A stretch of 64,000 nt of DNA, taken from the NCBI RefSeq assembly GCF_001295975.1, contig NZ_LJHU01000004.1, forward strand, positions 1-64,000, written 5' to 3'. The stretch's first letter is position 1. Every line of letters begins with the position of its first letter. Under the pieces are notes generated by a model. The model did not search any database. It was not told the origin of the DNA and worked only from the letters and a program-made list of their open reading frames with translations. The DNA comes from Brevundimonas sp. AAP58. GTDB lineage: Bacteria > Pseudomonadota > Alphaproteobacteria > Caulobacterales > Caulobacteraceae. The position numbers were made by a program, and so were the translations under genes. Below, in pieces: positions 28,848 to 36,154 of the stretch.

Positions 28848-28862
28848 TTAACGCCTCGTTAA
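28848..28862 (+). promoter_or_regulatory. Perfect CtrA box (TTAA-N7-TTAA) in the origin
   Basis: TTAA-CGCCTCG-TTAA matches the full CtrA consensus. In C. crescentus several such boxes in the origin allow phosphorylated CtrA to block initiation in swarmer cells. Its location here is the strongest single sign that this gap is a CtrA-controlled origin. Confidence 0.8.
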
Positions 28863-29072
28863 GACTTGTCCCCGTTTTCGACAGGCCGTCACACAGCCTT
28901 CATCTTGTCCCGAAGCCGCAGCGGAGAAGCCTTTCGGGGTGCCGCCAAAGGCCGGATTGATCCCCGCCATCCCGCCTCCTGCTGACTTCCACCATTCCTT
29001 TTCAAATCTTGATCAGGTGAAGGGAAGGAGCGTGGGCTTGAGAGGACGGCGTTCGACCCGTAAAGCCGATCC

Positions 29073-30110
29073 ATGAGCACCACGCCTTCGCTGATCCGTG
29101 TCCTTCGGGGCGAGACCCTTGACCGCCCGCCCGTCTGGTTCATGCGCCAGGCCGGCCGTTATCTGCCCGAGTATCGCAAGCTGCGGTCTGAGGCGCCGGA
29201 CTTCATCGCCTTCTGCCTGAATCCGGAGATGGCGGCGGAAGCGACGCTTCAGCCCATGCGACGCTTCGGCTTCGACGCCGCGATTGTCTTCGCTGACATC
29301 CTGCTGATCCCCCAGGCCCTGGGCCAGAAGGTCTGGTTCGAGACCGGAGAGGGCCCGCGTTTGGGCGCGTTGCCGTCGGTCGAGCACATGCAGGGTCTGG
29401 CGGAGGGGGCGGGTCGTGCCCTTTCCGAGGTTGGCGAGAGCCTGGCCCGCGTGCGGGCCGAGCTGGAGCCGCATCGCGCCCTGATCGGCTTTGCCGGCGC
29501 GCCCTGGACGGTCGCGACATACATGCTGGACGGCGGCCACGACACCATCGGCAAGGGCGAACGCGCCACGGCCCGCTCTTACGCCTATTCCGAGTCCGAG
29601 AAGGTCGACGCGGTTCTGGCCGTCCTGGTCGAGGCGACGGCCCATTATCTGAAGATGCAGGCCGACGCCGGTGCCGATTGCTTGAAAATCTTCGAGAGCT
29701 GGGCCGAGGGCCTGCCTGACGATCTGTTCGAACGGCTGGTGCTTAAGCCCCATCAGGCCCTGGTCGCTCGACTGCGCGAGCTCGGCGTCACCGTGCCTCT
29801 GATCGGCTTCCCGCGCGGCTCGGCGTTACACGCGGACCGATATGCTCGCGAGGTCGACGTTCAGGGCGTGGCGCTCGACACCGCCTGTTCGCTGGCCAAG
29901 GGTCGCGAGGTCCAGACGATCAAGCCGATCCAGGGCGCGCTCGATCCGCTGCTGCTGCGCGTCGGCGGTGCGGCTCTGGACCGCAGGGTGGATGAGCTTG
30001 TCGAGGCCTGGGGCTCTGGGCCATGGATCTTCAACCTCGGCCACGGCATCCTGCCGGACGTGCCGATCGCTCACGTCGAGCAGGTGTTGAAGCGGATCGG
30101 AGCCCAGTGA
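29073..30110 (+). CDS. hemE: Uroporphyrinogen decarboxylase
   Basis: 345 residues from ATG 29073. The signature FMRQAGRYLPEYRKLR is near the N-terminus, followed by the aspartate-containing FDAAIVFADILLIP and GFAGAPWTVATYMLDGG. HemE removes four carboxyl groups from uroporphyrinogen III. It begins a heme cluster (hemE-hemH-hemJ) directly at the origin, as in C. crescentus, where origin-proximal promoters read toward hemE. The hemH start overlaps its stop by four bases. Confidence 0.97.
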   Translation: MSTTPSLIRVLRGETLDRPPVWFMRQAGRYLPEYRKLRSEAPDFIAFCLNPEMAAEATLQPMRRFGFDAAIVFADILLIPQALGQKVWFETGEGPRLGALPSVEHMQGLAEGAGRALSEVGESLARVRAELEPHRALIGFAGAPWTVATYMLDGGHDTIGKGERATARSYAYSESEKVDAVLAVLVEATAHYLKMQADAGADCLKIFESWAEGLPDDLFERLVLKPHQALVARLRELGVTVPLIGFPRGSALHADRYAREVDVQGVALDTACSLAKGREVQTIKPIQGALDPLLLRVGGAALDRRVDELVEAWGSGPWIFNLGHGILPDVPIAHVEQVLKRIGAQ

Positions 30111-31183
30111 GCCCAGCCCAAGGCCCAGGCGGCGGTCGCCGCATCGCCGTCGTCCTGTTCAATCTCGGCGGGCCGGACGACGCCCAGACCGTTCAGCCCT
30201 TTCTGTTCAATCTTTTCAACGACCCGGCCATCATCGGCCTGCCGGGCTTCGTACGCACGCCGCTGGCCCGGTTGATCTCCTCGCGGCGCGAAGCCAGCGC
30301 CCAGGAAAACTACGCCCAGATGGACGCCAATGGCGGGTCCCCGCTGAAGGCCGAGACGCTCAAGCAGATGGAGGCTCTGGACGCTGCGCTGGCGCGGCTC
30401 CTGCCCGGTGACGAGGTCCGGAGCTTTATGGCCATGCGCTACTGGCATCCGCTGACCGAGGAGGCCGCGGCCGACGTCGCCGTCTGGGGTCCGGACGAAG
30501 TGGTGCTGCTGCCCCTCTATCCCCAGTTCTCGACCACCACGACGGCGTCGTCGCTCAAGGCCTGGCGTGAGGCCTACGCTGGCTCCGGACGTGTCCGCAC
30601 CATCTGCTGCTACCCCCGGCTGGACGGCTGGATCGAGGCCCAGGCCCAGGCCGTGCGCGCCAAGCTGGCCGAGGCCGAAGCCGCCCACCCCGGAAAGCCG
30701 TTGCGCGTGCTCTTCTCCGCCCACGGCATCCCCGAGAAGCTGGTGACCGGAAAGGGAGATCCCTACCAGGAGCAGGTGGAGGCCACCGTCGCCGCCGTCG
30801 CCGCCCGCGCCGAGCTGACCGACTGGGTGCTCTGCTACCAGAGCCGGGTCGGACCTCTGAAATGGCTGGGTCCCTCCACGCCTGACGTGATCGTTCAGGC
30901 CGGGCGTGACGGCGTCGGCGTGGTCGTGACCCCCATCGCCTTCGTCTCCGAGCACATCGAGACCCTGGTCGAGCTCGACATCGAATATGGCGAACTGGCG
31001 CACGAGGCGGGGGTCCACCCCTATCTGCGCGCCCCGACCGTCAGCGTCATGGCCCCCTTCATCGACGGCCTGGCGGGGGCCGTCGCCGAAAGCCTTCACC
31101 GCACCGGTACGGCCCCGGCTGGCCCCGGCTGTCAGGGCCGGTGGAAGGCCTGTCCGTGCCAGGCGGAACGCCGCGCGGCCTGA
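30107..31183 (+). CDS. hemH: Ferrochelatase, probable [2Fe-2S] type
   Basis: 358 residues from GTG 30107, overlapping the hemE stop (GTGA). Family motifs: VVLFNLGGPD, RYWHPLTEEA, LLPLYPQFSTTT, FSAHGIPEK, and the late Glu in FVSEHIETLVELDIEY. The C-terminus has Cys-x6-Cys-x-Cys (GCQGRWKACPCQ). With an internal Cys this fits the ligand set of the [2Fe-2S] cluster known in C. crescentus ferrochelatase. The enzyme inserts Fe(II) into protoporphyrin IX at the inner membrane. Confidence 0.95.
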   Translation: MSPAQGPGGGRRIAVVLFNLGGPDDAQTVQPFLFNLFNDPAIIGLPGFVRTPLARLISSRREASAQENYAQMDANGGSPLKAETLKQMEALDAALARLLPGDEVRSFMAMRYWHPLTEEAAADVAVWGPDEVVLLPLYPQFSTTTTASSLKAWREAYAGSGRVRTICCYPRLDGWIEAQAQAVRAKLAEAEAAHPGKPLRVLFSAHGIPEKLVTGKGDPYQEQVEATVAAVAARAELTDWVLCYQSRVGPLKWLGPSTPDVIVQAGRDGVGVVVTPIAFVSEHIETLVELDIEYGELAHEAGVHPYLRAPTVSVMAPFIDGLAGAVAESLHRTGTAPAGPGCQGRWKACPCQAERRAA

Positions 31184-31194
31184 GGAGAGGGCGG

Positions 31195-31647
31195 ATGGAT
31201 TGGTACAATCTGGCGCGCGGGCTGCACATCCTGGCGGTGATCGCCTGGATGGCCGGTCTTCTGTTCCTGCCCCGGCTCTACGCCTATGACGCCGAACAGG
31301 CCGACAAGCCGGACGCCGTGCGCGACGGCATGCGCGAGCAGCTGCGGCTGTGGCAGACCCGGCTGCTGAAGATCATCCTCAACCCCGCCATGATCGTGGC
31401 CCTTGTGGTCGGCCTTTGGCTTATCCATCTGCGGGGCGCGGTGATCCTGACCCAGCCGTGGATCTGGCTGAAGCTGGTCGGGGTCTTCCTCCTGCTCGGC
31501 TGGCACGGCTTCCTGGTGGCGGAGCGGAAACGCATCCTCGCCGGGACCTCGACCCGGACGTCGAAGTTCTGGCGCATGACCAATGAGGTGCCGTTCGTGC
31601 TGGCCGTCCTGATGGTCCTGTCCGTCACCCTGGAATGGGCCTTTTGA
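31195..31647 (+). CDS. hemJ: Protoporphyrinogen oxidase HemJ
   Basis: 150 residues from ATG 31195, with AGGAGAGG as ribosome site. Four membrane segments are visible. The family-specific N-terminal motif is MDWYNLARGLHILAVIAWMAGLLFLPRLYAYDAE, seen here as GLHILAVIAWMAG then PRLYAYDAE with the conserved His. HemJ oxidises protoporphyrinogen IX in bacteria lacking HemG or HemY. With hemE and hemH it supplies three late heme steps in one cluster. Confidence 0.93.
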   Translation: MDWYNLARGLHILAVIAWMAGLLFLPRLYAYDAEQADKPDAVRDGMREQLRLWQTRLLKIILNPAMIVALVVGLWLIHLRGAVILTQPWIWLKLVGVFLLLGWHGFLVAERKRILAGTSTRTSKFWRMTNEVPFVLAVLMVLSVTLEWAF

Positions 31648-31837
31648 GCCGCGACGCTTGACCCGAACCCTTGGTTCGTGGTTCCGCTGACCCTGAGGCG
31701 CATTCCGGTGCGCTGCCCTTCTCTCCGCGCCGACCGATCGCTGGCCCCTTCTTGATGAAGCGGGCGCCGCCTTCGGACCCGTCGCCCTCCCATCCGGCCG
31801 CAAGGCCAGCACCTTCAGCCCGCCCGCTCCGCCGCTC

Positions 31838-31862
31838 GCGCGCCGGACGTCCGGCGGCGCGC
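31838..31862 (+). promoter_or_regulatory. Strong GC hairpin in the rho leader
   Basis: Arms GCGCG-CCGGAC and GTCCGG-cgg-CGCGC pair perfectly apart from a short bulge, ending 14 bases before the rho start. The 229-base leader also has a CGAACC/GGTTCG hairpin (31664-31678) and a C-rich, G-poor stretch at about 31709-31755. rho is autoregulated in E. coli and in C. crescentus, so this leader is a natural site for it. There is no T-tract, so it does not look like an intrinsic terminator. Confidence 0.4.
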
Positions 31863-31876
31863 ATTCGAGCCTTCCC

Positions 31877-33292
31877 ATGTCCGACACCCACGACACCGAC
31901 GCCAACGCCCCCGAAGCCGAAGAAGCCGTTCTGGCCGAAACCGGCGAGGCCGACGGCATGAACGACGCCGACGCCGCCGCCGATCTGGGCGACGAGGCCG
32001 AAGAGGAGGGCGATCCTGTCGTTCCGTCGGGCCGGATCACGCTCGAGGAGCTGAACGCCAAGACCCCGGCCGATCTGGTCGCCTTCGCCGAGCAGCTGGA
32101 GGTCGAGAACGCCTCCAACCTGCGCAAGCAGGACCTCCTGTTCGCCATCCTCAAGGCCCTGGCCGAGGAAGAAGTCGAGATCATCGCCGACGGCGTGCTG
32201 GAAATCCTGCCCGACGGTTTCGGCTTCCTGCGCAGCCCGGACGCCAATTATCTTCCGGGTCCGGACGATATCTATGTGTCGCCGTCCCAGATCCGCCGCT
32301 TTGGCCTGCGCTCGGGCGACACCATCCACGGGGCTGTCCGCGCCCCGCGCGAGGGCGAACGCTACTTCGCCCTGCTGAAGGTCGACACGATCAATCTGGA
32401 AGACCCCGAAGCGGTCAAGACCAAGGTCCTGTTCGACAACCTGACCCCGCTCTATCCCGAGGAGCGGCTGCACATGGAAATCCAGGACCCGACCCTGAAG
32501 GACCGCTCGGGCCGGGTCATCGACATCGTCGCCCCGCTGGGCAAGGGGCAGCGCTGCCTGATCGTGGCCCCGCCGCGCGTCGGCAAGACGGTGATGCTGC
32601 AGAACATCGCCAAGTCCATCGAGGCCAACCACCCCGAGGTCTTCCTCATCGTCCTGCTGATCGACGAGCGTCCCGAGGAAGTCACCGACATGCAGCGTAC
32701 GGTGAAGGGCGAGGTCGTGGCCTCCACTTTCGACGAACCCGCCACCCGCCACGTCGCCGTCGCCGAGATGGTGATCGAAAAGGCCAAGCGCCTGGTCGAG
32801 CACAAAAAGGATGTGGTGATCCTGCTGGACTCCATCACCCGCCTTGGCCGCGCCTATAACGCGACCGTGCCGTCGTCCGGCAAAGTGCTGACCGGCGGCG
32901 TGGACGCCAACGCCCTTCAGCGGCCCAAGCGCTTCTTCGGCGCGGCGCGCAACGTGGAACAGGGCGGCAGCTTGACCATCATCGCCACGGCCCTGATCGA
33001 CACCGGCAGCCGCATGGATGAGGTGATCTTCGAAGAGTTCAAGGGCACCGGTAACTCGGAAATCGTGCTGGACCGTAAGGTGGCCGACAAGCGCATCTTC
33101 CCGGCCATCGACGTGCTGAAGTCGGGCACCCGAAAGGAAGACCTGATCACCCCGAAGGATCAGCTGACCAAGACCTATGTGCTGCGCCGCATTCTGAACC
33201 CCATGGGCCCGCAGGACGCCATCGAGTTCCTGCTCGACAAGCTGCGCCAGTCCAAGAACAACGCGGACTTCTTCCAATCGATGAACACCTGA
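31877..33292 (+). CDS. rho: Transcription termination factor Rho
   Basis: 471 residues. An acidic Asp/Glu/Ala-rich extension of about 50 residues precedes the RNA-binding domain ([26 protein letters not shown]). The ATPase domain has P-loop APPRVGKT, Walker [12 protein letters not shown] and the Q/R loops ([15 protein letters not shown]). Rho is the hexameric RNA helicase that ends untranslated transcripts. The N-terminal extension is common in alphaproteobacterial Rho. Confidence 0.97.
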   Translation: MSDTHDTDANAPEAEEAVLAETGEADGMNDADAAADLGDEAEEEGDPVVPSGRITLEELNAKTPADLVAFAEQLEVENASNLRKQDLLFAILKALAEEEVEIIADGVLEILPDGFGFLRSPDANYLPGPDDIYVSPSQIRRFGLRSGDTIHGAVRAPREGERYFALLKVDTINLEDPEAVKTKVLFDNLTPLYPEERLHMEIQDPTLKDRSGRVIDIVAPLGKGQRCLIVAPPRVGKTVMLQNIAKSIEANHPEVFLIVLLIDERPEEVTDMQRTVKGEVVASTFDEPATRHVAVAEMVIEKAKRLVEHKKDVVILLDSITRLGRAYNATVPSSGKVLTGGVDANALQRPKRFFGAARNVEQGGSLTIIATALIDTGSRMDEVIFEEFKGTGNSEIVLDRKVADKRIFPAIDVLKSGTRKEDLITPKDQLTKTYVLRRILNPMGPQDAIEFLLDKLRQSKNNADFFQSMNT

Positions 33293-33313
33293 GGCTGGGA
33301 GCCTGGCCGGGCT

Positions 33314-34300
33314 TCATGGCATCAGCAGCGTCGATCCCACGGTCTTGCGTCCCGCCAGCGCCTCGTGCGCCTGGCGGACCTGATCGAGCGGGAAGGTCTG
33401 GCCGATTTCGATCTTCACCGCTCCCGAGCGGATGACCGCGAACAGCGCCTCGGCCGACTCATCGAGCTCCTCGGGCGTCGCGACATAGTCGAACAGCGTC
33501 GGCCGGGTCATGAACAGCGAGCCGGCACGCGACAGCCGCAGCGGTTCGAGCGGCGGAACAGGCCCCGACGCGTTGCCGTAGGTCACGAACATCCCCCGTC
33601 GCCGCAGGCTGTTCAGCGAGACGTCCAACGTCGCGGTCCCGACGGAATCATAGACCACGGCGACCCCTTCACCGGCAGTAATCTCGCGGACCCGGGCGGT
33701 GACGTCCTCGCCGTCGTAGAGGATGACGTGGTCGCAGCCGTGGGCTCTGGCCATCTCTACCTTGGCCTCCGAACCCACAGTCCCGATGACGGTCGCGCCC
33801 AGGCTATGCGCCCACTGGCTTAGAATCAGACCGACCCCACCGGCGGCTGCGTGGACAAGGATCGCATCGCCCTGTTTCACGTGAAACACGCGCCGGACGA
33901 GATACTCGGCCGTCATGCCCTTCAGCATCGCCGCGGCCGCTGTGTCGAAGTCGATGTCTTCAGGCAGGTGGACGGCGCGGTTCTGATGGACAATGTGCGC
34001 TTCGGCGTAGGCACCGGGCGGGCCATTGGCGTAGGCGATGCGGTCGCCGACGGCGAAGCGGGTGACACCCTCACCCACGGCCTCGACCACCCCCGCCGCT
34101 TCGAGCCCCAGTCCGGTTGGATAGGTGAGGGGGTAGAGACCGTCTCTTTGGTAGATGTCGATGAAGTTCAGGCCGATGGCGTGATGGCGCACCCGGACCT
34201 CGCCCGGCCCCGGCTGCGGGACTGCGATCGTCGCGATCTGCAGGACCTCCAGCCCGCCGGCGCGGTCGAGGCGGACGGCGCGCATCGTGGCGTCGGGCAT
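33314..34300 (-). CDS. qor: Quinone oxidoreductase (zinc-free MDR family)
   Basis: 328 residues from ATG 34300 (MPDATMRAVRLDRAGG). Open frame beyond this start is unsupported. Family features: HHAIGLNFIDIYQRDGLYP, nucleotide loop AAAGGVGLILSQWA and YDSVGTATLDVSL. It lacks the catalytic-zinc Cys/His of alcohol dehydrogenases, as expected for NADPH:quinone reductases. The gene faces the origin-directed neighbours. It contains a perfect parS palindrome at codons for FHVKQ. Confidence 0.92.
   Translation of the reverse strand: MPDATMRAVRLDRAGGLEVLQIATIAVPQPGPGEVRVRHHAIGLNFIDIYQRDGLYPLTYPTGLGLEAAGVVEAVGEGVTRFAVGDRIAYANGPPGAYAEAHIVHQNRAVHLPEDIDFDTAAAAMLKGMTAEYLVRRVFHVKQGDAILVHAAAGGVGLILSQWAHSLGATVIGTVGSEAKVEMARAHGCDHVILYDGEDVTARVREITAGEGVAVVYDSVGTATLDVSLNSLRRRGMFVTYGNASGPVPPLEPLRLSRAGSLFMTRPTLFDYVATPEELDESAEALFAVIRSGAVKIEIGQTFPLDQVRQAHEALAGRKTVGSTLLMP
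33873..33888. promoter_or_regulatory. Perfect parS site 1 (inside qor)
   Basis: TGTTTCACGTGAAACA, a 16-base perfect palindrome equal to the canonical ParB-binding site. It lies about 5 kb from the predicted origin and 5.6 kb from parB. Within qor it encodes the middle of RVFHVKQGD. Confidence 0.95.
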
Positions 34301-34360
34301 GGCGGGTTCCTTTCCGGGGCCGGATCGGCCTATGAGATCGATCCGAGAGGTTGGAGCGCC

Positions 34361-34591
34361 ATGATGAAATTCAAGGTCGAGGCCGAGTGCACGCCGGAGG
34401 AGGCCCGTGCTTTCCTGGGTCTGCCGGACGTCACCCCGCTGAACGAGCGCCTGGTCGCCGAGATGCAGGCCCGCATGGAGGCCAACATCACCGCCATGCA
34501 ACCCGAGGAGCTGATGAAGTCCTGGACCGCCTTCGGCCTTCAGGCCCAGGACCAGTTCCGCCAGATGATGCAGGCGGTGGTGAAGCCGTGA
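34361..34591 (+). CDS. DUF6489 family small protein
   Basis: 76 residues (MMKFKVEAECTPEEARAFLG...). The pattern CTPEEARAFLGLPDV, then LMKSWTAFGLQAQDQFRQMM resembles a small alphaproteobacterial family catalogued as DUF6489; the assignment is from memory. The fold is predicted to be one beta-alpha unit followed by long amphipathic helices. Function unknown. It lies between divergent qor and mnmE. Confidence 0.75.
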   Translation: MMKFKVEAECTPEEARAFLGLPDVTPLNERLVAEMQARMEANITAMQPEELMKSWTAFGLQAQDQFRQMMQAVVKP

Positions 34592-34600
34592 TTCAGACGG

Positions 34601-34728
34601 TCCTCCCTCGTCGGGGGAGGTGGATGCTGTTTGCAGCGAAGCAGGCGGAGGGGGGCCGACCCAGCCTCCGGCGTGCGCGGTATGCCCCCTCCACCGCTTC
34701 GCGGTTCCCCGCACCCAATGGGGGAGGA
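34601..34728. repeat. Nested palindromic intergenic element upstream of mnmE
   Basis: Three inverted repeats fill the gap between DUF6489 and mnmE: CCTCCC/GGGGGAGG (34602-34620), GCGGAGGGGG/CCCCCTCCACCGC (34644-34697) and CCCC/GGGG (34707-34725). Similar CCTCCC..GGGAGG elements are scattered in Caulobacterales genomes. Only one copy is visible here, so calling it a dispersed repeat is inference. Its right end supplies the GGGGGAGGA ribosome site of mnmE. Confidence 0.45.
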
Positions 34729-34733
34729 TTGCC

Positions 34734-36032
34734 GTGAGCACCACCATCTTCGCCCTCGCCACGCCGCCCGGCCGCGGAGCGGTGGCGATCATCCGCCTGT
34801 CGGGCCCGGAGACTGACCGCGCGCTTGAAGCCCTCGGCGCGGGCGGCCTGAAGCCTCGCCTCGCCAACCTTCGCACGCTCCGACACAACGGGATGATCCT
34901 CGACCAGGCCCTGCTCCTGCGTTTCGTCTCGCCTCACAGCTACACTGGCGAGAACGCGGCCGAATTCCACCTCCACGGCGGTCGCGCTGTCGTGGAGGCT
35001 GTTTCACGTGCCTTGATTGACCTTGGCCTGTCGCCTGCCGAGCCCGGCGAGTTCACACGCCGCGCCTTCCAGAACGGCCGGATGGACCTCGCTCAGGCCG
35101 AGGCCGTCGCCGATTTGGTCGACGCCGAGACTTCAGCCCAGGCGGCGCAGGCGCTGGGTCAGCTGGAGGGGGCGCTCTCCCAGACCTACGCTGGCTTCCG
35201 CCGCGATCTGCTGACGGCGCAGGCGCTGGTCGAGGCGGAGATCGACTTTCCCGACGAGGACGTCCCCGACAACCTCGCCCGTTCCGCCGGGCCGGTTCTG
35301 GACAAGCTGCTGTCGGACCTGCGTGCCGCCCTGGCCGACGCCGACCGGGGTCAGCGGGTGAGGGAGGGCTACCGCATCGTCCTGATCGGCGAGACCAACG
35401 CCGGCAAATCGGCGCTGTTCAACGCCCTGGTCCGGCGCGAGGCCGCCATCGTGACCCCGATCGCCGGCACCACGAGAGACGTGCTCGACGCCGATCTGAT
35501 CATCGGCGGCTATGCGGTCACCCTGTCCGATACCGCCGGGTTGCGCGACAGCGACGATCCCGTCGAGGCCGAGGGTGTCCGCCGGGCGAGGGCACGCGCC
35601 GAGGCGGCCGACCTGCGTCTGTGGGTCCGCGCCCTCGGAGACCCGCAGGGTCCTGCGGCTGCCTACGTCCGACCCGACGACCTGAGCGTCTGGACCAAAG
35701 CCGATCTCGGAGACATCGCGCCGCCGGACGGCTTCGCCGTCAGCGCCGTGACCGGGCAGGGAATCGGGGCGCTGCACGACGCGCTCGCCGAGCGCCTGGC
35801 GCGAGACCTGTCCGGCGCGGACTTCCCGGCGGTGACGCGCGAACGCCATCGACGGCGGCTATCCGAAGCCGCCCAGGCGGTCGAGGCGGCGCGAGGGCAT
35901 CTGATCGTTGCGCCGGAGCTGGCGGGAGACGACCTGCGCCGGGCGGCTGAGGCCTTGTCTCGAGTCACCGGCGAGATCGGCGTAGAGGATGTGCTCGGCG
36001 AGGTGTTCGCCACCTTCTGTATCGGAAAGTGA
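34734..36032 (+). CDS. mnmE: tRNA modification GTPase MnmE
   Basis: 432 residues from GTG 34734 (VSTTIFALATPPGRGAVAIIRLSG). The ribosome site GGGGGAGGA fits, and residues before it are not conserved. The N-terminal tetrahydrofolate-binding domain is followed by a helical part with an inserted G domain: P-loop GETNAGKS, G2/G3 TTRDVLDADL and DTAGLRD. The family ends in the catalytic CxGK motif, FCIGK here. With MnmG it makes cmnm5U34 in tRNA. It contains a degenerate parS half-site. Confidence 0.96.
   Translation: MSTTIFALATPPGRGAVAIIRLSGPETDRALEALGAGGLKPRLANLRTLRHNGMILDQALLLRFVSPHSYTGENAAEFHLHGGRAVVEAVSRALIDLGLSPAEPGEFTRRAFQNGRMDLAQAEAVADLVDAETSAQAAQALGQLEGALSQTYAGFRRDLLTAQALVEAEIDFPDEDVPDNLARSAGPVLDKLLSDLRAALADADRGQRVREGYRIVLIGETNAGKSALFNALVRREAAIVTPIAGTTRDVLDADLIIGGYAVTLSDTAGLRDSDDPVEAEGVRRARARAEAADLRLWVRALGDPQGPAAAYVRPDDLSVWTKADLGDIAPPDGFAVSAVTGQGIGALHDALAERLARDLSGADFPAVTRERHRRRLSEAAQAVEAARGHLIVAPELAGDDLRRAAEALSRVTGEIGVEDVLGEVFATFCIGK
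35000..35015. promoter_or_regulatory. Degenerate parS-like half-site inside mnmE
   Basis: TGTTTCACGTGCCTTG: the first 11 bases equal the canonical parS, while the right arm has lost the palindrome. It lies in the EAVSRALID codons. It may be a weak ParB site or a decayed one. Confidence 0.4.
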
Positions 36033-36040
36033 CGCCGCGC

Positions 36041-36056
36041 TGTTTCACGTGAAACA
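36041..36056. promoter_or_regulatory. Perfect parS site 2 (mnmE-mnmG intergenic)
   Basis: TGTTTCACGTGAAACA, identical to site 1, eight bases past the mnmE stop in the 122-base gap before mnmG. A small GCCTC/GAGGC hairpin lies at 36075-36087 in the same gap. Confidence 0.95.
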
Positions 36057-36154
36057 CGCGCTCTGAAGCAGCGAGCCTCCGCGAGGCGAGCAGTAGCGCA
36101 CAAACACGGCCCGAGGTGGCGTTTCCGACCCATCTCGACTATGTCCCGCCTCCC

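Larger units (their letters stand above)
28571..29072. other. Probable chromosomal replication origin (Cori-like)
   Basis: This 502-base gene-free stretch lies between divergent ppsR and hemE, the place of the C. crescentus origin. It contains one perfect TTAA-N7-TTAA box, one near-perfect box, two TCCCCA hexamers, several weak DnaA-box-like 9-mers (28624-28632, 28739-28747, 28958-28966), an inverted repeat with arms GATCCGG/CCGGATC at 28725-28740, and one GANTC site at 28707. The most AT-rich part is about 28983-29025, just before hemE, a candidate unwinding region. Flanking genes point outward in both directions. No canonical TTATCCACA box is present. Confidence 0.85.

Noticed and set aside
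28990-29020. IHF site in the AT-rich part of the origin
   Set aside because: GATCAAGATTTG on the leftward strand matches the IHF consensus only partly; too weak to call.
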